A stretch of 64,000 nt of DNA, taken from assembly GCF_036287215.1 (NCBI RefSeq), contig NZ_CP142860.1, positions 496,001 through 560,000 on the forward strand. Direction: 5' to 3'. The stretch comes from Caproiciproducens sp. CPB-2 (GTDB lineage: Bacteria; Bacillota; Clostridia; Oscillospirales; Acutalibacteraceae). Of the stretch, positions 9,307-17,264 are shown one piece after another. The notes under the pieces are model-generated. The model was not told where the DNA came from. It made no database searches and worked only from the letters and a program-made list of their open reading frames with translations. Every line of letters begins with the position of its first letter. Positions within the stretch are counted from its first letter, which is position 1. The translations under genes and the position numbers were made by a program.

Positions 9307-10116
9307 TTGAAACAGAAAATTGTCAAAGGAACGCTTATCCTGCTGGGAGGGACGTTTCTGGCCGTTATGCTGGTCCTGCCCCTCGCCACCGTGCTGGTCT
9401 ATGCCCTGCGGCAGGGCTGGGAGACCTTTTCCAGGTCCATCACCGACGAGTACGCGGTCAAGGCGCTGCAGCTGACTCTGCTGACGACCGGGATTACGGT
9501 CGTTGTCAACACGGTGTTCGGCATCTTCGCGGCCTGGACGATCACCAAATTCCGCTTTCGGGGAAAGCAGACGCTCACCACCCTGATCGACATTCCCTTC
9601 TCCATCTCGCCCGTCATCGCGGGGCTGGTATTCATTCTCGTGTTCGGGCGGATCGGATGGGCCTACCCGTTTTTGGAAGCGATGAATCTTAAAATTGTGT
9701 TTGCCGTGCCCGGCATTGTGCTGGCCACGATCTTTGTTACCTTCCCCTTTGTTTCCCGCGAGCTGATCCCTTTGATGCAGGCTCAGGGCAATGACGAGGA
9801 GGAGGCCGCCGCGCTGATGGGGGCCAAAGGCTTCTCCATTTTCCGCAGGGTCACTTTTCCCCATATCAAATGGGCGCTGTTATACGGCGTGATTCTCTGT
9901 ACCGCCCGGAGCCTGGGCGAATTCGGCGCAGTATCGGTGGTATCCGGACATCTGCGGGGCAAGACCAACACCCTCCCGCTTCATGTGGAGATTCTGTTCA
10001 ATGAATTCCAGCTGACGGCCGCCTTTGCCGTTTCCTCCATTTTGGTCCTGATCGCGGTAATCATCCTCATTCTGCGCAACATCGTAGAACACCGCATCAA
10101 GAGAGAAAAGAGGTAA
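9307..10116 (+). CDS. cysW: Sulfate ABC transporter permease CysW
   Basis: Second permease of the sulfate importer, 269 residues with about six helices. It carries the coupling-loop region EEEAAALMGAKGFSIFRRVTFP and the family features PFSISPVIAGLVF and SLGEFGAVSVVSG. The start is TTG 9307, with GGGGG eight bases upstream and only five bases after the cysT stop, so translation is probably coupled. Family length is about 270-290. Confidence 0.93.
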   Translation: MKQKIVKGTLILLGGTFLAVMLVLPLATVLVYALRQGWETFSRSITDEYAVKALQLTLLTTGITVVVNTVFGIFAAWTITKFRFRGKQTLTTLIDIPFSISPVIAGLVFILVFGRIGWAYPFLEAMNLKIVFAVPGIVLATIFVTFPFVSRELIPLMQAQGNDEEEAAALMGAKGFSIFRRVTFPHIKWALLYGVILCTARSLGEFGAVSVVSGHLRGKTNTLPLHVEILFNEFQLTAAFAVSSILVLIAVIILILRNIVEHRIKREKR

Positions 10117-10121
10117 GCAAT

Positions 10122-11180
10122 ATGTATGTGGAGCTTCAGAATATCAATAAAAAATTCGGCGGGTTTCAGGCGGCGGACAATGTCAGCTTTTCCATTGAAC
10201 AGGGCAAACTGATCGGGCTGCTCGGTCCTTCCGGCAGCGGAAAAACCACCCTTCTGCGCATCATCGCCGGGCTGGAAACGCCGGACAGCGGGACCATCAT
10301 CATCGATGGCCAGCGGGTAAACGACCTGCCCGCCAGCGAACGGGGGATCGGCTTTGTGTTTCAGAATTATGCGCTTTTTCGCTACATGACGGTGTTCGAC
10401 AACATTGCCTTTGGGCTTGAGGTGCAAAAGAAAGATAAAGCGTACATCAAAGAGAGGGTCGGGGAACTGATCCGGCTGATTGGGCTGGAGGGCCTGGAAA
10501 AGCGCCGCCCGCACCAGCTTTCCGGCGGACAGAAGCAGCGGGTGGCCTTTGCCCGCGCGCTGGCGCCAATGCCCCACCTGCTGCTGCTCGACGAACCTTT
10601 TGCCGCCATTGACGCCAAGGTCCGCAAGGAACTGCGCACCTGGCTGAGAGAGACCATCAACAAGGTGGGCATCACCAGCATCTTCGTCACCCACGACCAG
10701 GAGGAGGCGGTGGAGGTTGCGGATGAAATCATCATCACCAACAAAGGGCGGATCGAGCAGATCGGAACGCCGGCAGACATTTACAAGAATCCCGCCACCC
10801 CCTTTGCCTCAAAATTCATTGGGGAATCGATCGTCGTAGAAGATTACGGCAGGCTCCACGGGTTTGAAACCAATGAAGGCTATGCCACGGCCGTGCTCCG
10901 GCCCGAATTTGTGCAGGTCACGAAGGTGGATAAGGAGCTTTATCCCCACGCCTCGGAGCACGGGACGGTGGAGGACATTTTCTTTCGCGGCAATGTGCTG
11001 GAGCTGCGGGTGAACGTCGGCGGCATAAAGCTGATTGCCTACCGTTCTCTGGAGGACGACCCGTTCACCGTGGGCGAGGAGGTCAGCGTATTGATTTACC
11101 GGCTGTATCTCTATAACGACCGGCAGGTCCAGCTGGTGGAAAACGCATCCTTAAATAACGAACAGACATTTTACATTTAA
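10122..11180 (+). CDS. cysA: Sulfate/thiosulfate ABC transporter ATP-binding protein CysA
   Basis: Hydrolyses ATP to power CysTW. The 352-residue product has Walker A GPSGSGKTT (near residue 37), signature LSGGQKQRVAFARAL, Walker B LLLLDEPFA and the switch histidine in FVTHDQEEA, followed by a C-terminal TOBE-like regulatory domain from about residue 240. It starts five bases after cysW and ends the transporter operon. The 230 bp that follow contain no gene. Confidence 0.95.
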   Translation: MYVELQNINKKFGGFQAADNVSFSIEQGKLIGLLGPSGSGKTTLLRIIAGLETPDSGTIIIDGQRVNDLPASERGIGFVFQNYALFRYMTVFDNIAFGLEVQKKDKAYIKERVGELIRLIGLEGLEKRRPHQLSGGQKQRVAFARALAPMPHLLLLDEPFAAIDAKVRKELRTWLRETINKVGITSIFVTHDQEEAVEVADEIIITNKGRIEQIGTPADIYKNPATPFASKFIGESIVVEDYGRLHGFETNEGYATAVLRPEFVQVTKVDKELYPHASEHGTVEDIFFRGNVLELRVNVGGIKLIAYRSLEDDPFTVGEEVSVLIYRLYLYNDRQVQLVENASLNNEQTFYI

Positions 11181-11296
11181 AGCCGCTTTTCCCCGCGAGC
11201 CGGAGGACTCCCGGCAGCAGCAAAAGTCCGGCCCGATGACCAGACCGGCACGGTTGAGCCGGTTGGCCAAAAGATTCTGTCGCAACGAAACTGTAC

Positions 11297-11344
11297 AAAA
11301 ATGCACCTTGATTTGGCTTATCATCAGCCGTTCCAAGGTGCATT
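11297..11344 (-). terminator. Terminator for the LacI-family regulator gene
   Basis: An 11-bp exact inverted repeat (AATGCACCTTG, 11300-11310, and CAAGGTGCATT, 11334-11344) encloses a 23-base loop. On the minus strand the stem runs directly into a five-T stretch, so it fits termination of the convergent regulator gene better than of cysA. Confidence 0.5.
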
Positions 11345-11412
11345 CCTGATTTTCAGGCGGTTTCTTTCGGAATCGATGTTACATTTCGGCGCTGTTGTAC
11401 GCGGGGAAAGAG

Positions 11413-12447
11413 TCAGATGCAGATTCCCGTGTTTAAATTTGCAACGCTCTCCCGGATCGCCAGTTTGTTCGGCAAAAAGATTTTCAAGGGCAGCTTGTGC
11501 CGTTTCTGGATTCTGTTGATGAGAATCTGCACCGCCACATTTCCCATTTCGACGATGGGCATCCCCACGGTAGTCAGCATGGGGGAAACGTATCCGGACA
11601 GTTCAATATTATCCATGCTGATGACGGAAAGCTGTTCCGGAACCTTGATTTTTGCCTCGGTAAAGCGGCGCAGGGCGGCGACTGCGACCATGTCGGTTGC
11701 GCAGAAAACGGCGGTGGGAAGCGGACTGGCTGTTCTGAGCAGATGTTCCGCCCCCTGATATCCTCCGGCTCCGTTTTGCGGACAGTTGCTGATCAGGCCT
11801 GCGGAGCAATCCAGCCCATGTTCGCGGAGCGTATCGAGATACGCCCGGTACCGGACCTCGTTTGCAATCTCGCCAATATAGCCGATTCGCCGGTGACCGC
11901 AGGAAATCAGGTGCTTCATCGCAATCTGCGTCGCCTCGTACCCGTCGCAGATGACCTGGTCGCAGCCGGCGGCGATGATGTTGCGGCCCACATAGACAAG
12001 GTTCCGATAGTGCTTTTCCAGAAAGCCGATATAGTCGCTGCCGAACCGTCCCAGCACAATGGCTCCGTCCGCTTTGAACAGCTCGATTTTTTCCGGCACG
12101 GTCGTTTTGATATCGAAAACCGAATAGGAGAGCCGCACGGGGTAGCCCCACTCCATCGCCTGTTGTTCGATGACCCTTGCGAGCTGCGCAAAAAAAGGAT
12201 CGTCGTCGATTGTTTTCGTTCTGCCCAAAATGCAGGCTACCGCGCCGGCAGGCGCTTTTTGCGCCCTCGTTCTTCCCTGCTTCAGCTCCCGGGCGCTCTG
12301 ATTGGGCGTGTAGCCCGTTTCCCTGATAATCGACCAGACCCGGTCCCGTACTTCCTTGCGGGCGAAGCTGTCGTCCGGGGAGTTGATAATCCGCGATACG
12401 GTTGAAACAGACACCCCGGCTTTTGCCGCGATTTCTTTTAATGTCAA
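11413..12447 (-). CDS. LacI-family transcriptional regulator of the sulfur island
   Basis: A 344-residue LacI-family protein: N-terminal helix-turn-helix TLKEIAAKAGVSVSTVSRIIN (split here as seen in the first 20-odd residues), hinge near residue 55, then a periplasmic-binding-like effector domain with VICDGYEATQIAMKHLI and CATDMVAVAALRRF. TTG start at 12447 with AGGAGGA upstream. Members usually sense sugars or nucleobases, yet this one stands between the sulfate transporter and the sulfate reduction genes and is transcribed away from the latter. Control of sulfur genes is inferred from position and shared motifs; the ligand is unknown. Confidence 0.9.
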   Translation of the reverse strand: MTLKEIAAKAGVSVSTVSRIINSPDDSFARKEVRDRVWSIIRETGYTPNQSARELKQGRTRAQKAPAGAVACILGRTKTIDDDPFFAQLARVIEQQAMEWGYPVRLSYSVFDIKTTVPEKIELFKADGAIVLGRFGSDYIGFLEKHYRNLVYVGRNIIAAGCDQVICDGYEATQIAMKHLISCGHRRIGYIGEIANEVRYRAYLDTLREHGLDCSAGLISNCPQNGAGGYQGAEHLLRTASPLPTAVFCATDMVAVAALRRFTEAKIKVPEQLSVISMDNIELSGYVSPMLTTVGMPIVEMGNVAVQILINRIQKRHKLPLKIFLPNKLAIRESVANLNTGICI

Positions 12448-12468
12448 CTGGATTCCTCCTTTCTATAA

Positions 12469-12491
12469 ATACATATTAAAATTATATGTTT
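12469..12491 (-). repeat. AT-rich inverted repeat downstream of the regulator promoter
   Basis: ATACATAT (12469-12476) and ATATGTTT (12484-12491) repeat the 8-7-8 layout of the element at 7155-7177 with one mismatch. It overlaps the expected transcription start of the regulator gene, as an autoregulatory operator would. Confidence 0.5.
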
Positions 12492-12494
12492 AAT

Positions 12495-12523
12495 ATAATA
12501 CCTGTTTTCCATCAGAATTGCAA
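12495..12523 (-). promoter_or_regulatory. Promoter of the LacI-family regulator
   Basis: Read on the minus strand, TTGCAA (12523-12518) and TATTAT (12500-12495) are 17 bp apart. It is nearly the same promoter as that of the sulfate transporter (TTGCAG-17-TATTAT). Confidence 0.6.
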
Positions 12524-12534
12524 GCGGAAAACCG

Positions 12535-12546
12535 GAAAACGTTTGC
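12535..12546 (-). promoter_or_regulatory. CG-centred box upstream of the regulator promoter
   Basis: On the minus strand this reads GCAAACGTTTTC, matching the box at 7092-7103 in 10 of 12 positions. Its CG centre is 17.5 bp before the -35 hexamer of the regulator's promoter. Confidence 0.5.
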
Positions 12547-12580
12547 GCTGATTTGCGCTTTGAATTGTACAATTTTTTTG

Positions 12581-12592
12581 TGTAACGTTTGC
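12581..12592 (+). promoter_or_regulatory. CG-centred box upstream of the aprA promoter
   Basis: TGTAACGTTTGC is the third member of the CG-centred set. With the 12535 box it forms a direct repeat of AACGTTTGCG 46 bp apart. Its centre lies 17.5 bp before the aprA -35 hexamer. Confidence 0.5.
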
Positions 12593-12603
12593 GGAATTAG
12601 CGC

Positions 12604-12632
12604 TGGTTTTTTCCGCGGGCCCCGCGTATAAT
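12604..12632 (+). promoter_or_regulatory. Promoter of the sulfate reduction operon
   Basis: A perfect TATAAT (12627-12632) lies 17 bp after a weak -35, TGGTTT (12604-12609). A weak -35 beside an upstream box would fit an activated promoter. A related AT-rich element ending in ATATGTAT (12650-12657) follows the start site. Confidence 0.55.
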
Positions 12633-12674
12633 AAATAATACCATATTAAATATGTATGTAAAGTAGGTGATAGG

Positions 12675-14348
12675 ATGGATTTGGAAATCAGAACGCTGGC
12701 CACGGATTTTCTGATTATCGGCGGCGGCACGGCGGGCTGTTACGCGGCGCTGACCTTCTGCGAAGCGTCCGGCGGCAGCGTACTGATCGCTGAGAAGGCG
12801 GACATCGAACGCAGCGGCTGTCTGGCTGCCGGAGTCAATGCCATCAACGCCTATATCGTACCGGGGAAAACGCCCCGGGATTATGTGGATTATGCCCGTG
12901 CGGACGCACAGGGGATCGTCCGGGGAGATCTTCTGCTGACCATGGCCGAAGGGCTGAATCGCACGGCTGCTAAAATGGAGTCCCTGGGGCTGACGATCCT
13001 GAAGGATCAGCAGGGACGGTATGCGGCCCGCGGCAGCCGCAATATCAAAATCAACGGCGAGAATATCAAGCCGATTTTAGCCGCAGCCGTTGCCGCTCAG
13101 CCGCGGATCACCGTGCTGAACCGGGTGAATGTGTTTGAGTACATCGTCAGGGACGGCCGGATTCTCGGAGCTTATGCAATCGGCGTCGACGAACCGGTGC
13201 TCTATGTGATTTCGGCCAAAGCCGTGCTTTGCGCCACCGGCGGCGCGGCGGGGCTGTACCGGCCCAACCACCCTGGGTTTTCCCGCCATAAAATGTGGTA
13301 TCCGCCTTTCAACACGGGCGCGGGTTACGCCATGGGCATTCTTTCCGGGGCGGAAATGACCACCTTTGAAATGCGCTTCATCGCTCTGCGCTGCAAGGAC
13401 ACCATTGCCCCGACCGGGACGCTGGCGCAGGGAGTGGGCGCGAAACAGATCAACGCGCTGGGCGAGGGATACGAGCAGAAATACGGCGTTACCACCTCCC
13501 AGCGGGTGCATGGCACGGTGATGGAAAATCTGGAGGGGCGCGGCCCCTGCTATCTGCGGACCGTGGGAATCACCAAGGAGCAGGATGAGGATCTGCAAAA
13601 GGCCTATCTCAATATGGCCCCCAGCCAAACCCTGCGGTGGCTGGAAAGCGGCCGGACGCCGGGCGTGCAGAATGTGGAGATCGAGGGCACCGAGCCGTAT
13701 ATCGTCGGCGGGCACACCGCCAGCGGATATTGGGTGGACACCAGCCGCGAAACCACGATCAAAGGCCTGTTCGCGGCGGGGGACGTGGCCGGAGGCTGCC
13801 CGCAGAAATACGTTACGGGCGCGTTTGTGGAGGGGGAGATCGCGGCGAGAGCGGCGGCAGCCTATATGGGCGATCAAACGGCCCCTCCCGACCGGGGCGG
13901 GGCCGAAGAAAAAAAGCGCTGGCTGGAGGGCTTCCTGAACCGCTCCGCGGCGCCGTACGGCACAGACGGGCTGGAAGAGGCCATGCAGTCCGCGATGGAC
14001 GAATACGCGGGCGGGATCGGTTCCCATTACCGCTATTCAGAGAAATCCCTGCGCATAGCCGCTGACAAAATCCGTGGGCTGGAACGGAAAACCGAACTGC
14101 TGGCCGCTCCGGAGATGCAGGAGCTGGTTTACATACTGGAACTGCGCGAGCGCCTTACGCTCTGCAAATCGGTGATCACCCACTTGGGGGCGCGCAGGGA
14201 AACCCGCTGGCACAGCTTTGCCGAGAATACCGATTACCCGGAAAGCGGCGCCGAATGGAATTGCTATGTCAATTCCCGGCTGGAAAACGGGCGGCTGAAC
14301 ATGATCTTCCGGCCGCTTGTGCGGGAGGAGGACGCGTATGAGCATTGA
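12675..14348 (+). CDS. aprA: Adenylylsulfate reductase alpha subunit (FAD), AprA-like
   Basis: Reduces adenosine 5'-phosphosulfate to sulfite and AMP with the ferredoxin-like AprB. The 557-residue flavoprotein begins with a dinucleotide fold (FLIIGGGTAGCYAAL, residues 11-25) and shows AEKADIERSGCLAAGVNAIN, ATGGAAGLYRP and the C-terminal FAD segment LFAAGDVAGGCPQKYVTGAFVEG. It is shorter than the dissimilatory AprA (about 620-660). Within the fumarate reductase superfamily the assignment rests on these motifs and on the adjoining aprB-cysD-cysN. ATG 12675 follows AAGTAGGTGATAGG. Confidence 0.9.
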   Translation: MDLEIRTLATDFLIIGGGTAGCYAALTFCEASGGSVLIAEKADIERSGCLAAGVNAINAYIVPGKTPRDYVDYARADAQGIVRGDLLLTMAEGLNRTAAKMESLGLTILKDQQGRYAARGSRNIKINGENIKPILAAAVAAQPRITVLNRVNVFEYIVRDGRILGAYAIGVDEPVLYVISAKAVLCATGGAAGLYRPNHPGFSRHKMWYPPFNTGAGYAMGILSGAEMTTFEMRFIALRCKDTIAPTGTLAQGVGAKQINALGEGYEQKYGVTTSQRVHGTVMENLEGRGPCYLRTVGITKEQDEDLQKAYLNMAPSQTLRWLESGRTPGVQNVEIEGTEPYIVGGHTASGYWVDTSRETTIKGLFAAGDVAGGCPQKYVTGAFVEGEIAARAAAAYMGDQTAPPDRGGAEEKKRWLEGFLNRSAAPYGTDGLEEAMQSAMDEYAGGIGSHYRYSEKSLRIAADKIRGLERKTELLAAPEMQELVYILELRERLTLCKSVITHLGARRETRWHSFAENTDYPESGAEWNCYVNSRLENGRLNMIFRPLVREEDAYEH

Positions 14349-14652
14349 AATTACCGCGGAAAGATGCATCGGCTGCGGGCGGTGCCGCAAAGTTTGCCCC
14401 GGCAGCCTGATCCGCCTGGACGGAACGGGGAAAGCGGCGATCCCGCGCCCCGAAAGATGCTGGGGGTGCGCCTCCTGCGTCAAGGAATGCCCGGTGCAGG
14501 CGATCGCCATGTTTCTGGGAGAAGATATGGGCGGCCTTGGCGGACGGCTTACCGTCCGGCGGGAAAACACCCTGCTGCACTGGACCGTCACGAACCCGGA
14601 CGGCAGCGCCAAAACCCTCACGGTGGACAGCCGCGATTCAAATAATTATTAG
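14338..14652 (+). CDS. aprB: Adenylylsulfate reductase beta subunit, AprB-like ferredoxin
   Basis: A 104-residue iron-sulfur protein that passes electrons to AprA. Two [4Fe-4S] motifs are visible: [13 protein letters not shown] (Cys10, 13, 16, 20) and [15 protein letters not shown] 14338 overlaps the aprA stop codon, so the two are translationally coupled as expected for subunits. Dissimilatory AprB is longer, so this is a compact form. A plain ferredoxin is the alternative, but the position beside aprA makes AprB likely. Confidence 0.9.
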   Translation: MSIEITAERCIGCGRCRKVCPGSLIRLDGTGKAAIPRPERCWGCASCVKECPVQAIAMFLGEDMGGLGGRLTVRRENTLLHWTVTNPDGSAKTLTVDSRDSNNY

Positions 14653-14663
14653 GAGTGAACTCC

Positions 14664-15560
14664 ATGCCACTGACGCACTTAGATAAACTGGAGGCCGAGG
14701 CCATCTATATTTTCCGGGAGGTAGCCGCGGAATGCGAGCGGCCGGTCATGCTCTATTCCATCGGCAAGGACTCGTCGGTCATGCTCCATCTGGCCCTGAA
14801 AGCCTTCTACCCCGAAAAACCGCCCTTTCCCTTTCTGCACATCGACACCAGCTGGAAATTTCACGAAATGATTGAATTCCGTGACAGACGGGCAAAGGAA
14901 CTGGGGATCAACATGCTGGTCTACCGCAATGAGGCCGCGATCGCTCAGGGAATCAACCCGTTCGACCACGGCGCGGCCTATACCGACATTATGAAAACAC
15001 AGGCGCTCAAAGACGCGCTGACCAAGTATCAGTTTACGGCGGCTTTTGGCGGCGGGCGGCGCGACGAGGAGAAGTCGCGCGCCAAGGAACGGATTTTTTC
15101 TTTCCACAACGAACATCATGCCTGGGACCCCAAAAACCAGCGGCCCGAAATGTGGAAGCTTTACAATACCCGGATCAACAAAGGCGAGAGCATGCGGGTA
15201 TTCCCCATTTCCAACTGGACGGAAAAAGATATCTGGCAATACATCCGCCGCGAAAATATTGAGATTGTGCCGCTGTATTTTGCCGCCGAGCGCCCGGTGG
15301 TGTACCGGGACGGCAATATCATCATGGTGGACGACGACCGGATGCGCCTGTTTCCGGGCGAAAAGCCGCAGATGAAAAAAGTGCGCTTCCGCACTTTGGG
15401 CTGTTACCCCCTCACCGGCGGGGTGGAATCCGAGGCCGACACGCTGGACGCGGTGATTGCCGAAACGCTCGCCGCCGTGACCTCCGAGCGTACCAGCCGG
15501 GTCATTGACAACGAAGAGGCGGGAAGCATGGAACGGCGCAAACGGGAGGGGTATTTCTAA
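14664..15560 (+). CDS. cysD: Sulfate adenylyltransferase subunit 2 (CysD)
   Basis: Catalytic subunit of ATP sulfurylase, making adenosine 5'-phosphosulfate from sulfate and ATP. The 298-residue protein has the PP-loop [21 protein letters not shown] and the [20 protein letters not shown] segment of CysD. ATG 14664 lies eight bases after AGGAG; an upstream GTG at 14655 overlaps that site and is unlikely. It shares its stop with the cysN start. Confidence 0.97.
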   Translation: MPLTHLDKLEAEAIYIFREVAAECERPVMLYSIGKDSSVMLHLALKAFYPEKPPFPFLHIDTSWKFHEMIEFRDRRAKELGINMLVYRNEAAIAQGINPFDHGAAYTDIMKTQALKDALTKYQFTAAFGGGRRDEEKSRAKERIFSFHNEHHAWDPKNQRPEMWKLYNTRINKGESMRVFPISNWTEKDIWQYIRRENIEIVPLYFAAERPVVYRDGNIIMVDDDRMRLFPGEKPQMKKVRFRTLGCYPLTGGVESEADTLDAVIAETLAAVTSERTSRVIDNEEAGSMERRKREGYF

Positions 15561-17173
15561 TGAGCAACGCGGAAAACGGACTTTTGAAATTTATTACCTG
15601 CGGCAGTGTGGACGACGGAAAATCCACTCTGATCGGGCATATTCTCTACGATTCCAAGCTGTTGTATACCGACCAGGAGCAGGCGCTGATCCTGGACAGC
15701 CAGGTGGGCAGCCGGGGAGGGAAAATCGACTACTCCCTCCTGCTGGACGGCCTGATGGCCGAGCGCGAGCAGGGAATCACCATTGACGTGGCCTACCGCT
15801 ACTTTACCACGGACCGGCGCAGCTTCATTGTGGCGGACACCCCCGGCCATGAGGAATACACCCGGAATATGGCGGTGGGGGCGTCCTTTGCCGACCTGGC
15901 GGTAATTTTGGTGGACGCCTCTCAGGGCGTGCTGGTACAGACCCGCCGTCACGCCCGGATCTGCGCCCTGATGGGCATCCGGTATTTTGTGTTCGCAGTG
16001 AACAAAATGGATTTGATCGGATATGATGCAAAACGTTTTACTGAAATTTCCGGGGAGATCGGAAAGCTCGAGGCGGAGCTGGGGCTGGAAAACGCGGTTA
16101 TCATCCCCGTTTCGGCCACTGAGGGCGACAATGTTACCCAACCTTCCGATACAATGGCGTGGTATCGGGGCGAGACCCTTTTGGAGCATCTGGAAACGGT
16201 GGACATTTCGGGCGGCGCGCCGGAAGCCGGGTTCTATATGCCGGTGCAGCGGGTCTGCCGCCCGGACCACAGCTTCCGCGGTTTTCAGGGGCAGATTGAA
16301 GCCGGAAAAGTCGCGGTCGGCGATCTGCTGACCGCCCTGCCCAGCGGCGAAACCGCGCTGGTCAAGTCGATTCATATCGCGGATAAACAGGCGGAGGAAG
16401 CGGTTCTGGGCCAGCCCGTCACCATTCAGATGGACCGAGAGGTGGATGTTTCGCGCGGCTGTGTGCTGGCCAGGAACGCCGAACTGAAAACGGCGAAATC
16501 CTTCTCGGCCACCCTGCTTTGGATGGATGACCAAAAGCTGGTTCCCGGAAAGGATTACTGGATCAAGCTGGGGACAAAGCTGCTCCCCGCCATTGTGACC
16601 GGAATCCGCCATAAGGTGGACGTAAACAGCGGCGCGCTGCTTTCCGCCAGCTCGGTTACCAAAAATGAAATCGTCCGGTGCGAGATTGTGCTTTCCGAAC
16701 CGGCGGTGCTGGATGAATTCCGTCTGCACAAAACGCTGGGCGAGCTGATTTTAATCGACCGGATCACCCACGCCACAGCCGCCTGCGGCGTCATCGAGGC
16801 TGCGGGGGACGGAAAGCGGGACGGCGTTTTCCTGCGCGACGGTTCCGACAAGCTGAAAATCAACCTTTTCGACCGTTTTTACTATCATGCGGACGTCCAT
16901 ACCGTTCTGCGGCACAGCCCTTCTCCGGTCACCTATGCAAAGGGGGACGCGCTGCCCCTGCAGAGCGGAGCCTTCGCATATCCTCCCGATTTCGACCTGG
17001 CGTCCGACTTTGGCTTTGCCAACATCCGGGGCGGCGTTTTTGCCGGGTTTGGTCCGCGTGAACGCCGATACCCCCTGCTGGACGCAAACGGCATTGAATT
17101 GGAAACCAACCCGCCGCGGGACTTTGGAAAGTACCGCAGGGTGATGGTTTGGGAGAAAGATTATGAGATTTGA
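15560..17173 (+). CDS. cysN: Sulfate adenylyltransferase subunit 1, GTPase (CysN), with C-terminal extension
   Basis: GTP-hydrolysing partner of CysD. Visible GTPase motifs are GSVDDGKSTLIG (near residue 12), ADTPGHEEYTRNM and NKMDLIG, followed by EF-Tu-like beta barrels. ATG 15560 overlaps the cysD TAA by one base. At 537 residues it exceeds the usual 430-480: about 90 residues after the third domain (from LFDRFYYHADVH) are aromatic- and proline-rich and match neither APS kinase nor any family I know. The gene ends beside a 24-bp palindrome. Confidence 0.95.
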   Translation: MSNAENGLLKFITCGSVDDGKSTLIGHILYDSKLLYTDQEQALILDSQVGSRGGKIDYSLLLDGLMAEREQGITIDVAYRYFTTDRRSFIVADTPGHEEYTRNMAVGASFADLAVILVDASQGVLVQTRRHARICALMGIRYFVFAVNKMDLIGYDAKRFTEISGEIGKLEAELGLENAVIIPVSATEGDNVTQPSDTMAWYRGETLLEHLETVDISGGAPEAGFYMPVQRVCRPDHSFRGFQGQIEAGKVAVGDLLTALPSGETALVKSIHIADKQAEEAVLGQPVTIQMDREVDVSRGCVLARNAELKTAKSFSATLLWMDDQKLVPGKDYWIKLGTKLLPAIVTGIRHKVDVNSGALLSASSVTKNEIVRCEIVLSEPAVLDEFRLHKTLGELILIDRITHATAACGVIEAAGDGKRDGVFLRDGSDKLKINLFDRFYYHADVHTVLRHSPSPVTYAKGDALPLQSGAFAYPPDFDLASDFGFANIRGGVFAGFGPRERRYPLLDANGIELETNPPRDFGKYRRVMVWEKDYEI

Positions 17174-17264
17174 CACAAATCCGCCGTACGGCGGATTTGG
17201 TGGAGCGATTCCCAAAATACAAGAAAGCGGTGATTTTGAATGGCGACGGATTACAAAGCATTAA
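17163..17264 (+). CDS. Possible 33-residue small protein overlapping cysN end
   Basis: ATG 17163 lies inside the last codons of cysN, seven bases after GGGAG, and opens a frame starting MRFDTNPPYGGFGGAIPK that ends at TAA 17262-17264, within the following gene. The start is good, but the length and overlap mean it may be chance. No family recognised. Its DTNPP motif echoes ETNPP near the CysN C-terminus. Confidence 0.3.
   Translation: MRFDTNPPYGGFGGAIPKIQESGDFEWRRITKH
17176..17199. repeat. Perfect 24-bp palindrome after cysN
   Basis: The arms CAAATCCGCCGT and ACGGCGGATTTG are exact complements, starting three bases after the cysN stop and 41 bp before the sulfite reductase start. There is no T-run, so it is more likely an RNA-stability hairpin or protein site than a terminator. 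Confidence 0.6.

Noticed and set aside
11497..12405. 302-codon plus-strand frame over the LacI-family gene
   Set aside because: The minus-strand gene has an exact LacI helix-turn-helix, start and ribosome site.
12534..12593. CcpA catabolite (cre) sites before aprA
   Set aside because: AACGTTTGCG repeats resemble cre sites but miss conserved outer bases or the internal spacing; a LacI-family box of another specificity fits better.
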